Positions 1-8,529 of a stretch of DNA of 64,000 nt are shown here, piece after piece; positions within the stretch are counted from its first letter, which is position 1, and every line of letters starts with the position of its first letter. The notes beneath the pieces are model-generated. The model was not told the DNA's origin and ran no database searches. It saw only the letters and a list, made by a program, of their open reading frames with translations. The translations under genes and the position numbers were made by a program. The DNA is from Bacillaceae bacterium (GTDB lineage: Bacteria; Bacillota; Bacilli; Bacillales; Alkalibacillaceae): contig JACDOD010000006.1 in NCBI GenBank assembly GCA_017656265.1, forward strand, positions 1 through 64,000, given 5' to 3'.

Positions 1-46
1 TATGACCCACTCTTTTTTTGATTTGTTTTTACACAATTATATGGAC

Positions 47-1168
47 TTAATCGATATGCTGGCCAGACGGGACAGGAATCAGCGTATAAAGCACACCTTT
101 TCCGGGCGGTGCCAGGCTGGCGTCGATTTTCGAAGGATGAAACGTATAAAAAGACGGCGCTTCTGGAACGGTTTTATCCTCAAATACGGCTTTCATGTGC
201 TTTTTAAAATCACGGCTGATGAAAAACTGATGCACATCAGCATCTTCATACACCCGGTTCAACCCAAAATAGATGAGTACACAACTGGATGAAGGGGAGA
301 ATGCTCGTTTTTCGGGCATATCCATGAGATTGGAGAGAAGGGGATAATCCCCGTTATAAACAATGCCGTCAAAAGAAATATACGTTCCATCAGCCACCAG
401 CCCTGTCACCCGGTTTTCTTCCCGGATGATGCGGGTGACTCGGGTGTTTTTCCAGATGGAAATCGAGCGATTTTTTAGTTCCTGCTCCAGAATAGATAAT
501 AGTCCGGCATAGCCGCCTTTCAGATAATATACACCGTGCTCGTGTTCACTGAAGGGGACCAATGAGTATAATGCCGGTGCATGAAATGGATCCCCTCCGA
601 TATACAAGGTCTGTAAGGAATAGGCGATTTGCAGCCGCTCATCCTGAAAGTAGCTATTCATCAGCTTTTTCACTGACTGATAGGGTTTCAGCTTCAAAAG
701 TGTTTTCATATTTTCATAGGTCCAGAATGTTTTTTTCGGTACAAAAGCGTGGTCCAGGAAGGCTTTTTTTCCGAGAGTAAACCGGTTTTTTCCATCCTCA
801 AGAAATCGCTGAAACCCTTTTTCTTCCCCGGGAAAGGTGCTCCGAATCTCTTCCAGCTGACGGGTTAGATCCGGGTATTTGGTATATCGGGTCCCATCTG
901 AAAAGGTTATGGAATAAAGGGGATCGCACTGGATGATCTGATAGTCATTACGGGAGATGCCAGCCTCCGTCAAAATTTCTTCTAGCAAATGGGGAAGAAG
1001 TACAATCGTCGGTCCCTGATCGATTTTAAATCCGTCTCTCTCCACATAGGCAAGCCGCCCACCGAGTCTTTCTTCCTTCTCAAATAGGGTGACAGAGAAA
1101 CCTTGACGTTCCAGCAGCAAAGCTGAAATCAGACCGCCCATGCCGCCGCCGATTATTCCGATGTTCAT
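47..1168 (-). CDS. CrtN/CrtI-family carotenoid desaturase or oxidase, C-terminally truncated
   Basis: FAD-dependent desaturase of the phytoene/diapophytoene family, predicted to act on C30 carotenoid precursors at the membrane. The N-terminus has a clean dinucleotide-binding motif (GGGMGG, residues 7-12) followed by the GGR motif, and the middle aligns in kind with the upstream neighbour. The chosen ATG at 1168 overlaps the neighbour's stop as ATGA, so the two are translationally coupled; a second ATG lies at 1174. The protein is 373 aa where the family is about 490-510. It stops just after the 'IPVPS' region and lacks the C-terminal GxGTHPGxG segment that completes the FAD site. The other two frames across the last 46 bases of the window do not restore a recognisable C-terminus, so a simple single-base frameshift is unlikely. 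Family membership is certain; activity is doubtful. Confidence 0.8.
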   Translation of the reverse strand: MNIGIIGGGMGGLISALLLERQGFSVTLFEKEERLGGRLAYVERDGFKIDQGPTIVLLPHLLEEILTEAGISRNDYQIIQCDPLYSITFSDGTRYTKYPDLTRQLEEIRSTFPGEEKGFQRFLEDGKNRFTLGKKAFLDHAFVPKKTFWTYENMKTLLKLKPYQSVKKLMNSYFQDERLQIAYSLQTLYIGGDPFHAPALYSLVPFSEHEHGVYYLKGGYAGLLSILEQELKNRSISIWKNTRVTRIIREENRVTGLVADGTYISFDGIVYNGDYPLLSNLMDMPEKRAFSPSSSCVLIYFGLNRVYEDADVHQFFISRDFKKHMKAVFEDKTVPEAPSFYTFHPSKIDASLAPPGKGVLYTLIPVPSGQHID

Positions 1169-2691
1169 CGCCATGCCTCCACCGCCGGAAGGGGTCCGGC
1201 CGGAATTTTTTCTTGTCGGTCACGTTCCAGAATACCGTTTACTGTTATCCGTGCCGACTCCAGAATCGTCGGAAGACCACTTCCCGGATGGGTTCCGCCG
1301 CCCACAAGCCAGCAGTGCCCCAATTCCTCAAACTGATTGTGGGGCCGGAATACCATCATTTGGGACAGCTGATGGCCAAGATTAAAAGTGGCTCCCTTAT
1401 AGACAAACATGTCCTGTTCCCAGTTCATAGGCGTAAAAATAGTTTCAGTTTCAATATGCGCTGATAGGTTTTTAAAGCCAGTTTTCTTTTCCATGGTTTC
1501 CAGTACGAGATCCCGAAAAACCGTTCGGTCCTTCTCCCAGTCGATCCGGCTGAAATTATTCGGTACCGGAGCGAGAATGTACAGGCCGGATTTTCCTTCA
1601 GGAGCCAGAGTGGGATCGGTTACGCCGGCATTTTGAATGTAAATGGAAGGATCTCTTGACAGTGTTTTGGAAGTAGTGATTTCCTCGATGTTTTTCCGAT
1701 AATCATTGGAAAATACAATGGTGTGATGGGGCAGATGATAGATTTTGTCGAGACCAGCATAAATCATAAAGGTAGAACAGGAATACTTTTTCTGTTCCAG
1801 CTTTTCAGGGGTGTATTTGCTCAGGACACCCGGTTCAATCAGGTTTGTCATCACATGGGCAAAATCGCCATTGATGATGACCTCGTCTGCATGCACCTTT
1901 TCCCCGTTATCCAGAAGGAGTCCCTGGATTTTCCGGTTTTTAATGAGCAGTTGTTTGACGCCCTCTCCGGTATAGATGGTTCCGCCATATTCCCGGACAA
2001 CCTTCGCCATGGCTTTTGTCAGCTGATTCAACCCACCGATGGGATGATAGACGCCATAGGCATGTTCCATATATGATAGGATGGCAAAGGCACCGGGGCA
2101 TTCCCAGGGCGACATCCCCAGATATTTGGACTGGAAGGTAAAAGCGAAAATTAACTGATCATCGGAAAAATAGCGGGACAGGACATCATACAGTGAACGG
2201 CCCAGTTCCAGTTCAGGCAGTGCTCGTATTACCTTTGGGCTGAACAGCTGGAAAAATCGGTCCATTTTGCTCTGCAATATTGGAGCTAACACTTCCATTT
2301 TTCGGGAAGTTTCCTTCACAAACCGGTCATATCCGGTGTTGTTTCCAGGAAAGTGCTGTTCAATCTGTTTTTTCATGCTGGCCGGGTTACGGGTCATGTT
2401 AAGCGTTTTATCTTCGAATATCAGCTGATACATGGGATCCAGTTCGATGAGTTTCAGATAATCATAGACATTACGTCGGGCGGCCCCAAACAGTTCTTCC
2501 ACAATATGTATCATGCTTAAAAACGTTGGCCCACGGTCAAAAGTAAACTCTCCGAGCTGAAGTGCCGCATTTCTCCCACCGATAAAGGGCTGTTTTTCAT
2601 ACACCTGCACATCATACCCTTTGCTGGCAAGGAGCATAGCAGCAGCCAATCCTCCCGGTCCTGCACCAATAACGGCAATTTGTTTCGTCAT
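1165..2691 (-). CDS. crtN: Phytoene/4,4'-diapophytoene desaturase family protein (CrtN-like)
   Basis: Full-length (508 aa) FAD-dependent carotenoid desaturase that introduces double bonds into a squalene-like C30 or phytoene backbone. The FAD-binding GAGPGG motif is at residues 9-14, followed by EKQPFIGGR, and the typical C-terminal GGGTHPGSGLP motif lies near residue 466. The start at 2691 is preferred over an upstream in-frame ATG (2733) because an AGGGGGG ribosome binding site sits just before it and the N-terminus then begins directly with the Rossmann strand. It is the first gene of a coupled pair. The promoter and direct-repeat operator lie 35-85 bp upstream. Whether it is CrtNa (desaturase) or an oxygenase-type CrtNb/CrtP cannot be decided by eye. 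Confidence 0.88.
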   Translation of the reverse strand: MTKQIAVIGAGPGGLAAAMLLASKGYDVQVYEKQPFIGGRNAALQLGEFTFDRGPTFLSMIHIVEELFGAARRNVYDYLKLIELDPMYQLIFEDKTLNMTRNPASMKKQIEQHFPGNNTGYDRFVKETSRKMEVLAPILQSKMDRFFQLFSPKVIRALPELELGRSLYDVLSRYFSDDQLIFAFTFQSKYLGMSPWECPGAFAILSYMEHAYGVYHPIGGLNQLTKAMAKVVREYGGTIYTGEGVKQLLIKNRKIQGLLLDNGEKVHADEVIINGDFAHVMTNLIEPGVLSKYTPEKLEQKKYSCSTFMIYAGLDKIYHLPHHTIVFSNDYRKNIEEITTSKTLSRDPSIYIQNAGVTDPTLAPEGKSGLYILAPVPNNFSRIDWEKDRTVFRDLVLETMEKKTGFKNLSAHIETETIFTPMNWEQDMFVYKGATFNLGHQLSQMMVFRPHNQFEELGHCWLVGGGTHPGSGLPTILESARITVNGILERDRQEKIPAGPLPAVEAWR

Positions 2692-2726
2692 CTCTGGCCC
2701 CCCTGTACAACTAAATGCATGGATGC

Positions 2727-2759
2727 TATACAAACATTATACAAACATTATATATTTGG
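2727..2759. promoter_or_regulatory. Candidate CarH/LitR-type operator: 11-bp tandem repeats over the crt start site
   Basis: TATACAAACAT occurs twice in perfect tandem (2727-2737 and 2738-2748), followed at the same 11-bp period by a degenerate TATATATTTGG (2749-2759). A related TGTACA lies at 2704-2709. The MerR-family B12 photoreceptors CarH/LitR bind 11-bp-spaced direct repeats with a TnTACA core. Overlap with the -10 and start site fits repression. No litR gene is in the window, so the regulator is inferred. Confidence 0.5.
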
Positions 2760-2775
2760 CGAACGAATAATACAA
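2747..2775 (-). promoter_or_regulatory. SigA-type promoter for the carotenoid operon
   Basis: On the minus strand a -35 TTGTAT (2775-2770) is separated by exactly 17 bp from a -10 TATAAT (2752-2747). Transcription would start near 2740, inside the 11-bp direct repeats. Seen directly; promoter function is inferred. Confidence 0.65.
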
Positions 2776-3143
2776 TTGATATGGACAGAATTTTGTAAAA
2801 TTTTTTATGCATAATTTTTTTTATCATAAGTTTGCTAGTTTCGATGGGAGAAATATAGGATTGTAAACAGATTATTTTCGGGATTTGTAGTTAGTAAAAG
2901 AACGAAAAAAAGTTAAGATAGATATATGATGATATATACAGACTGGAGCGAATGGAATAGGTTTATCCTGATGAATAAGAAATATAAAAAATAGCATAGT
3001 GGACTTCCGATTATATAAAAAACAACCGGCATATTGTCCGATCAAGATTTCTAATTCTTTACACGCAAAAGAGTCCGACATTGATTTCACTTGTTTCAGA
3101 CTACTTTTGGGGAAGCTAAATAAGGTTAATGAAGGAGGGAGAA

Positions 3144-3794
3144 ATGGTGGCTCGATATGTGATCGTGCTGATGTTATTAATGGCAGCAGGATGTCAGGAG
3201 GAGGAAGAGAATTTACTCGATTCAAGTCCATCCTCCCAGACAGCAAACGATAAACAAAAAACAAAATCGAAAAAGTATAAGGAACAAACAAAAGATGCCC
3301 CGTTCAGTTTTACTGAAGTCATGAACACATCCAGGGAATCGTTGACGTTTACGCTATACTATGATGCTGATGATCTGAGTGCCAATACAATACAATGGGC
3401 GAAAGCGCCTCTTCTTATTGATGGGAATCATTCCTCCGAAATTTTTCATGAAGTTGAGAAAAAAGATGGCGTGTTTCGGCTGAAGGGACTGCACACACTA
3501 TCAAGGGAAAATCCCTATACGGGCTGGAATCTAAGAAATCATCTTCATTTTACTGTAGCAACCAATCAAGAACTCCTGAATAAACAGGAATTTCGTTTGA
3601 TCTTGCCTGTTTACTCAGGAACGAAAGACATAACACTCAAGAGTGGTGAATCAGATAATATAATTGGACAGGAGTGGACGTCGATGGATTATATTATTTT
3701 TCGTCTGAAGAACAAAACCTGGTATTCATTATTCATCACCGATCGGATGGGGAATACACGGGAAAAACGTTTGAAAATAACATTGGGTGAATGA
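3144..3794 (+). CDS. Predicted lipoprotein of unknown function
   Basis: A 216-aa secreted lipoprotein. It has a short hydrophobic signal and a lipobox (LMAAGC) with the lipidated Cys at residue 17, then a Glu/Ser-rich, Lys-rich linker (about residues 18-55) typical of proteins held off the membrane. The rest looks beta-rich, without a domain I recognise. The start at 3144 is chosen over an ATG at 3129 because a strong AAGGAGGG site (3130-3137) lies 6-7 bases before it. The next gene is also a lipoprotein and begins 119 bp downstream, so the two may share a transcript. Confidence 0.7.
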   Translation: MVARYVIVLMLLMAAGCQEEEENLLDSSPSSQTANDKQKTKSKKYKEQTKDAPFSFTEVMNTSRESLTFTLYYDADDLSANTIQWAKAPLLIDGNHSSEIFHEVEKKDGVFRLKGLHTLSRENPYTGWNLRNHLHFTVATNQELLNKQEFRLILPVYSGTKDITLKSGESDNIIGQEWTSMDYIIFRLKNKTWYSLFITDRMGNTREKRLKITLGE

Positions 3795-3913
3795 ATGAGT
3801 ATTTTATTTGCTTGTATTTGATAAAGAAAAAACGACTTATTATAGGGATTTTAGGTAACCTATACAGAAATTTTGGCGGGATGATGTGGAGTGAAAAAAT
3901 AAAGGAGGATTCG

Positions 3914-5092
3914 ATGAGGCTTATTATATTGCTTTTATTGTTGTTAACAGCATGCAGCCATATGGAGGAGCCTGTACCAGATAGGGCTCAGGAAAGACCA
4001 GATAATACAGAACCTATTGCAGAAAATGAAGAATACCAGCCGAATAAAACTGGACATGTTAAAAAGCTGAGCAACGAAGGGGAAACTTTTCAGTCGCTGC
4101 TCCAGGATCACTATGTCATCCTTGATACAGGAAAAGGGAAGAAAATGACGGATTTGAAAGGGACTGATCTTTTCTCTGTTTCCGAAGGAATATCGTCCAT
4201 TATTCATGCTGATTCCAGTGGCTGGCTGGGTACCGATTTCTTTGTGAATCCAACATCACCAGCTATCATTCAGTTTGCGGATGGAGAGGAAGAGAAATAC
4301 CCTATTGGTATTTCGTTTTCAGAACCACTGGATATCCTATTCTTTAACGGTTCGATTTATATGGCCGGATATGATCAGGATTTTAAGTTTCTTCTTGTAA
4401 AATGGGATATTCGTCCGCAATTATTCGAAGTGAAACAGTCTGCTATGGAATTTACGGATATTTCTGCAGAGGAATTGGATACAGAACGTATTCATTTTTT
4501 TACTCATCAAAATACCCTTTACCTGCAAATCAATTACCAGAAAGCATTAAAACTGGTAGATGGATCATGGCAGGTTACCAATCTTTTGAATTCGGATATT
4601 CCTCTGGTTTATTCGGATACGGGACACAAGAAATATACGAGCATTCTGGAGGATTCCTGCACTGCACAGGTGTCTATAAGTAAAGATGGTACCATTCAAA
4701 TCAATGACAAGGCCTTTCCGGCATTTTTTGATCCGGCATTTTCAAGCTTTACCCTGGACGATTGTAATGGAGAACATGTTCTGTTTACGGTCAGGAGTGC
4801 AAACTATAAAAAGCACTATGTATGGAATGGGAAAGATGTGGTGCCTTTGAATAAAACCCATATAATGGCAAAGCTTATCGATGATCATTTCGCTGTTTTC
4901 ATGCAAAACAATCGAATTGAAATTTATAACCTGAAGGAACAAAAGGGAATCGATAGCATACATATCGATTTTGAAATGATTGAATTCTATATAAATCAAA
5001 ATATCCTGTTGCTTGTTGATAATAAGGGTCAGATTTACCGTGTAAATCTACAGAAATATGACTTCACTAAAGGTGAAATGAAAAATAACTAA
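3914..5092 (+). CDS. Predicted lipoprotein of unknown function, possibly beta-propeller-like
   Basis: A 392-aa protein with a Leu-rich signal peptide and lipobox (LLTAC, Cys at residue 14), so it is probably anchored on the outer face of the membrane. The mature part is rich in short aromatic/Asp/Gly beta-strand segments repeated at roughly regular distance, reminiscent of a propeller, but no named family was recognised. The long upstream extension of the open frame (from 3791) is rejected, because an AAAGGAGGA site (3901-3909) sits directly before the ATG at 3914 and only this start exposes the signal peptide. It follows another lipoprotein on the same strand. Confidence 0.72.
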   Translation: MRLIILLLLLLTACSHMEEPVPDRAQERPDNTEPIAENEEYQPNKTGHVKKLSNEGETFQSLLQDHYVILDTGKGKKMTDLKGTDLFSVSEGISSIIHADSSGWLGTDFFVNPTSPAIIQFADGEEEKYPIGISFSEPLDILFFNGSIYMAGYDQDFKFLLVKWDIRPQLFEVKQSAMEFTDISAEELDTERIHFFTHQNTLYLQINYQKALKLVDGSWQVTNLLNSDIPLVYSDTGHKKYTSILEDSCTAQVSISKDGTIQINDKAFPAFFDPAFSSFTLDDCNGEHVLFTVRSANYKKHYVWNGKDVVPLNKTHIMAKLIDDHFAVFMQNNRIEIYNLKEQKGIDSIHIDFEMIEFYINQNILLLVDNKGQIYRVNLQKYDFTKGEMKNN

Positions 5093-5116
5093 TACCAGAC
5101 CAAAGATGGGTTAGAG

Positions 5117-5413
5117 GGTAAGGCTAAATTTACATGAACAGGTGATGCTTCACAGGCAATATCAAAGAATTTAGGTGGTACAGTTACTCCACTGAAAAAT
5201 GGATATAAAATTGAAATACCAAATGCAAATAGTAAAAAGCCAATTGTGGTTAGAGTAATGAATGAGGGTTCGGGTGGTAGAACACAGCCTTATTACAGAG
5301 TTAGTGTCGATGGGAAAGGCTCATATACAATCGAGGGTAAAATCTCAAATGATAGGGGATTAACCCATATTGATATGGCTGATGACTACCTAAATCAATC
5401 ACTAAAATTGTAA
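5117..5413 (+). pseudogene. C-terminal remnant of a toxin-like or secreted protein
   Basis: An open stretch in one frame (about GDASQAISKNLGG ... THIDMADDYLNQSLKL, ending with TAA at 5411-5413) has no start codon or ribosome binding site and is interrupted upstream by an in-frame TGA near 5132; the coding sense continues on both sides of the stop. About 90 residues of plausible globular, Gly/Asn-rich sequence remain. It is more AT-rich than the flanking operons. Its placement 25 bp before a small acidic gene resembles the toxin-tip/immunity layout of LXG/WapA-type polymorphic toxins. The toxin identity is inferred from layout and composition, not from a recognised domain. Confidence 0.5.
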
Positions 5414-5438
5414 ACTCAATAAATGGGAAGTGATTAAT

Positions 5439-5849
5439 ATGCAAGATTTGAAAGAACAATTAAATGAGCTTTGGGCAGGAAGTATAGAAGATATAAATTT
5501 TGATTTTCTTAGAGGTTTAATCAAGTTAAAAATAAGTGTTGTAGAAAATAATAACACTTATCGCTATGAAATCCTATTTCAAGAGGTATCTGCTCATTAC
5601 TACTTAAAGAACAACGGTGATAGTCGATTTATATTTCACGAAGTAGAAGAGGGAGATTATTTGGAGTTGTCATCCATTGACTATTTTGAGTCAGGAGTTG
5701 GTAAAATAACTATCAATTCACAGTCAGATGAATGGGTAGATGAATATTATTCATCAGCAAATTTTGTACTAGAAATATGGAATTCAATACTCTTTGTTGA
5801 AGCAAAAAGTATAACAATTAATGGTAGAAAATATGATAATTTAATTTAA
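5439..5849 (+). CDS. Small acidic protein, candidate immunity protein
   Basis: A 136-aa acidic, cytosolic-looking protein (no signal peptide or membrane segment) rich in Asp/Glu, Tyr and Ser. The start at ATG 5439 follows a GGGAAGTGA site; an in-frame GTG at 5430 is the alternative. It lies directly behind the toxin-like C-terminal remnant and ahead of a strong terminator. Size, charge and position match the immunity genes found behind polymorphic toxins in Bacillaceae (YxiG-like proteins come to mind, but this is not verified). If so it is an orphan left after loss of the toxin body. Confidence 0.6.
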   Translation: MQDLKEQLNELWAGSIEDINFDFLRGLIKLKISVVENNNTYRYEILFQEVSAHYYLKNNGDSRFIFHEVEEGDYLELSSIDYFESGVGKITINSQSDEWVDEYYSSANFVLEIWNSILFVEAKSITINGRKYDNLI

Positions 5850-5863
5850 AAGAAACAATATCC

Positions 5864-5895
5864 GACCTTGGTATTTCTCCAAGGTCTCTTTTTTT
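5864..5895 (+). terminator. Rho-independent terminator after the candidate immunity gene
   Basis: Perfect 8-bp stem GACCTTGG / CCAAGGTC with a 7-base loop, followed by a run of seven T. Confidence 0.85.
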
Positions 5896-5910
5896 AGGTG
5901 GGGTATTAAA

Positions 5911-6207
5911 ATGAAAAATATGAGTTTGTTTGAAAAAGACCGCCGATCTGCATTCATTGTCATTGAGATTATATTAATTGCCTTATTTATCGCCTGGTTT
6001 ATCGTAGCAAGAAGTGTTTTTCCTGACTCAAAATGGGCATTTAGTATGTCCGGATTTGTGTTTTTCTTTTTGATCTACTTATTTCGAGGGATTGAAGCGT
6101 ATGCAGAAAATAAAACAGACAGGAGTTATTACTATCACTGGTCAGCTTCTGGCATCTTACTGCTGATGTTTTTATGGACTTTAACAGTAGAGTTCATTTT
6201 GTTTTAG
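5911..6207 (+). CDS. Small integral membrane protein of unknown function
   Basis: A 98-aa protein with three predicted membrane segments (about residues 14-33, 43-60 and 78-97) and a basic, charged N-terminus. The GGTGGGG site seven bases before the ATG supports the start. It stands alone just after the terminator of the preceding gene and converges with the DUF5412-type gene. No family was recognised. Confidence 0.65.
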   Translation: MKNMSLFEKDRRSAFIVIEIILIALFIAWFIVARSVFPDSKWAFSMSGFVFFFLIYLFRGIEAYAENKTDRSYYYHWSASGILLLMFLWTLTVEFILF

Positions 6208-6260
6208 ACGAAGGTGCCAGACAATCGACCAGCCTTCTCATAAAATTTTGCTCAAGAAAA

Positions 6261-6830
6261 TTACTCTTGATAACAAACTTCATACTCACCTTTCATCAGC
6301 CAGCTCTGACAAGCTAATCCCTGATCGTGATAAATTTCGTTGTTTACGTTTAATTCAATCGAATGATCATCAGGATAACCAGGTTCTTTATTTATAATGA
6401 ACAATACATCACTGTCTTTCCAAATCATATCGATGTAAGTATGAGCTTCACTGTAGTAAATGGTTTTCTTTACATCATGGTCATGGTGATCGGTTATCTC
6501 GATCCACACATTAACCCCACCAACTGCCCCGCCATATGGTTCAAAATACGCATGAGCCGTATATCTTCCAGTGGGTGATGTCACAGGTCCAGGATCCTCC
6601 TGGATGTATTCTCGATCAATATTACTGAATGTAAAAAAGTATACATGGTATATATAGATTGAAGATACAAGTGCAATCCCTGAAAGTGTGGCAAGCAGCA
6701 ATTTTTTAGGAAATGGTTTCTTTTTAATGGCAAAAATCAGAATTCTGACACATAGAATCAATAATAATATGACAGTTATGAAAGAAATAATAAAGCCAAT
6801 TAGATTTAAAATAGTAATTCCTCCTCTCAC
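6261..6830 (-). CDS. DUF5412-type membrane-anchored protein
   Basis: 189 aa: two N-terminal membrane segments (about residues 8-33 and 42-65), then an extracytoplasmic domain with the PTGRYTAHAY ... YGGAVGGVNVWIEI pattern that I recognise as DUF5412, a Bacillaceae family of unknown function. The first canonical start is GTG 6830. However, a perfect AGGAGG lies inside codons 2-4, exactly seven bases before an ATT codon at 6812. Either the GTG is used without a visible ribosome binding site, or ATT initiates. It is monocistronic and reads toward the small membrane protein. Confidence 0.75.
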   Translation of the reverse strand: MRGGITILNLIGFIISFITVILLLILCVRILIFAIKKKPFPKKLLLATLSGIALVSSIYIYHVYFFTFSNIDREYIQEDPGPVTSPTGRYTAHAYFEPYGGAVGGVNVWIEITDHHDHDVKKTIYYSEAHTYIDMIWKDSDVLFIINKEPGYPDDHSIELNVNNEIYHDQGLACQSWLMKGEYEVCYQE

Positions 6831-7117
6831 ACAATGACAGTTCGAGACATCAACTATTTCCTTAATACGTTATTTTAGTAAAATATATTCCATTATCTAT
6901 ACATTTTAGCATGATTCCATCAAGAGTGATCTAATTTTACAAATAGGATAAACTTTAGCCCTTTTCCGTAGTATAGAACCGATGTGGGTATTAAAATGGA
7001 TCTGGTTTGTTTCATCATCAACACGTCAGTAAAAAGTATGTTTTGGACTAAAAAATATTTTGGGTTCCGGACCATTTTGTGGAATAATAGTAATAGTCTG
7101 AAAAGGAGGAAAGAATA

Positions 7118-8359
7118 ATGGCATCACTACTAGACAATCTAAAAAAATATGCAAAGCTGGCAATCCAAACGGGCGTAAATATTCAAAAAGGCCAGCCTTT
7201 AATCATCAACTGCCCGATTGAAGGAGCAGAATTTGCCCATCTGCTCGTAGAAGAGGCATACAATGCCGGGGCAGAAGATGTACGAGTGGAGTGGACGGAT
7301 GAGGTCCTGACTCGTATGAAGTTTGAGCGGGAGCCTATGCGCATTCTGGAAAATTTCCCTGAGTGGAAAGTTCAGATGCTGAACAGCCATGTGGAAAAGG
7401 GAGGGGCTGTCTTATCCGTCTATGCTCCGAACCCGGATCTGTTAAAGGGAGTGGATCCGAAGCGAGTAGCTGCAGCCAATAAAGCATCCGGACAAGCGCT
7501 GAAAAAATATCGCAGTTATATGATGAATGACCGTGTTCAGTGGTCCATTGTTTCCGTTCCAACAGAAAAATGGGCAAAGAAAATCTATCCGGATTTGGCA
7601 GTGGAAGAAGCTATGGATAAGCTCTGGGAACAGATTTTCCGTATTACCCGCGTAGATCAGGAAGATCCAATCCAGGCATGGAAAGAGCATAATGAACGTC
7701 TGCGCAAGGCAAGGGAAATTTTAAATGAAAAACAGTATAAAAAGCTCGTTTACAAAGCTCCTGGTACGGATCTTGAAATTGAGCTCCCAGAAAATCATAT
7801 CTGGAGCGGCGGTTCTTCTCTTTCTGAAAAGGGAGCAGAATTTAACCCGAATATGCCTACTGAAGAGGTGTTTACTGCACCCCATAAGGATGGCGTAAAC
7901 GGTACCGTAGTCAATACAAAACCTTTAAACTATAATGGGAATCTCATTGATAAATTTTCTCTGACTTTTAAAGATGGAAAAGTGGTGGATTTCACCGCTG
8001 AAGAAGGATACGAGACCCTGAAACATCTGCTGGACACCGATGAAGGATCCAGGCGCCTTGGGGAAGTGGCGCTTGTTCCGCACAATTCACCGATTTCCCA
8101 GTCCGGCCTGATTTTCTTCAACACGTTATATGACGAAAACGCATCCTGCCACCTGGCGCTGGGTGAAGCTTATCCGACAAACGTAGAGGGCGGACCGGAA
8201 ATGTCCGAAGAAGAATTAAAAGAAAAGGGCATCAATGTCAGCATTAACCACGAAGATTTTATGATGGGATCAGCTGAACTGGATATTGATGGTGTCACGA
8301 AGGATGGCAAAACAGAACCGATTATGCGCAACGGAAACTGGGCGCTGGATATGGAATAG
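7118..8359 (+). CDS. ampS: M29-family aminopeptidase (PepS/AmpS type)
   Basis: A cytosolic metallo-aminopeptidase of 413 aa that removes N-terminal residues from peptides during peptide turnover. The length and the whole sequence match the M29 family: an N-terminal domain beginning LLDNLKKYAKLAIQTGVNIQKGQ, and a C-terminal metal-binding part with conserved acidic and His positions in the FNPNMPTEEVFTAPH, EGSRRLGE, FFNTLYDENASCHLALG and INHEDFMMGS segments. AAAAGGAGG precedes the ATG. It is a single gene closed by a strong terminator. Confidence 0.93.
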   Translation: MASLLDNLKKYAKLAIQTGVNIQKGQPLIINCPIEGAEFAHLLVEEAYNAGAEDVRVEWTDEVLTRMKFEREPMRILENFPEWKVQMLNSHVEKGGAVLSVYAPNPDLLKGVDPKRVAAANKASGQALKKYRSYMMNDRVQWSIVSVPTEKWAKKIYPDLAVEEAMDKLWEQIFRITRVDQEDPIQAWKEHNERLRKAREILNEKQYKKLVYKAPGTDLEIELPENHIWSGGSSLSEKGAEFNPNMPTEEVFTAPHKDGVNGTVVNTKPLNYNGNLIDKFSLTFKDGKVVDFTAEEGYETLKHLLDTDEGSRRLGEVALVPHNSPISQSGLIFFNTLYDENASCHLALGEAYPTNVEGGPEMSEEELKEKGINVSINHEDFMMGSAELDIDGVTKDGKTEPIMRNGNWALDME

Positions 8360-8368
8360 AAACCTTAC

Positions 8369-8406
8369 AAATCGCATGGGAATGAAAGATCCCCATGCGA
8401 TTTTTT
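8369..8406 (+). terminator. Rho-independent terminator of the aminopeptidase gene
   Basis: AATCGCATGGG paired with CCCATGCGATT around a short loop, followed by TTTTTT. Confidence 0.85.
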
Positions 8407-8470
8407 ATCCAGTTTTATGTAAAGAGTGATCATAAGCTCCTCCAAACGAACAGCCTGTAACCAAAATCAG

Positions 8471-8516
8471 AAAAGCCAGTCATGACAGGCTCATCATGAC
8501 CGGCTTTTTCATTTTT
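8471..8516. terminator. Terminator between convergent genes, serving the wall hydrolase
   Basis: A 14-bp stem with one mismatch (AAAGCCAGTCATGA / TCATGACCGGCTTT), T-rich on the plus side and A-rich on the other, so it can work in both directions. Confidence 0.75.
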
Positions 8517-8529
8517 CAAAAGTAAACGA

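Noticed and set aside
2872-3291. 139-aa minus-strand frame opposite the start of the first lipoprotein
   Set aside because: Antisense to a gene with a good ribosome binding site and lipobox; low-complexity hydrophobic content; no ribosome binding site of its own.
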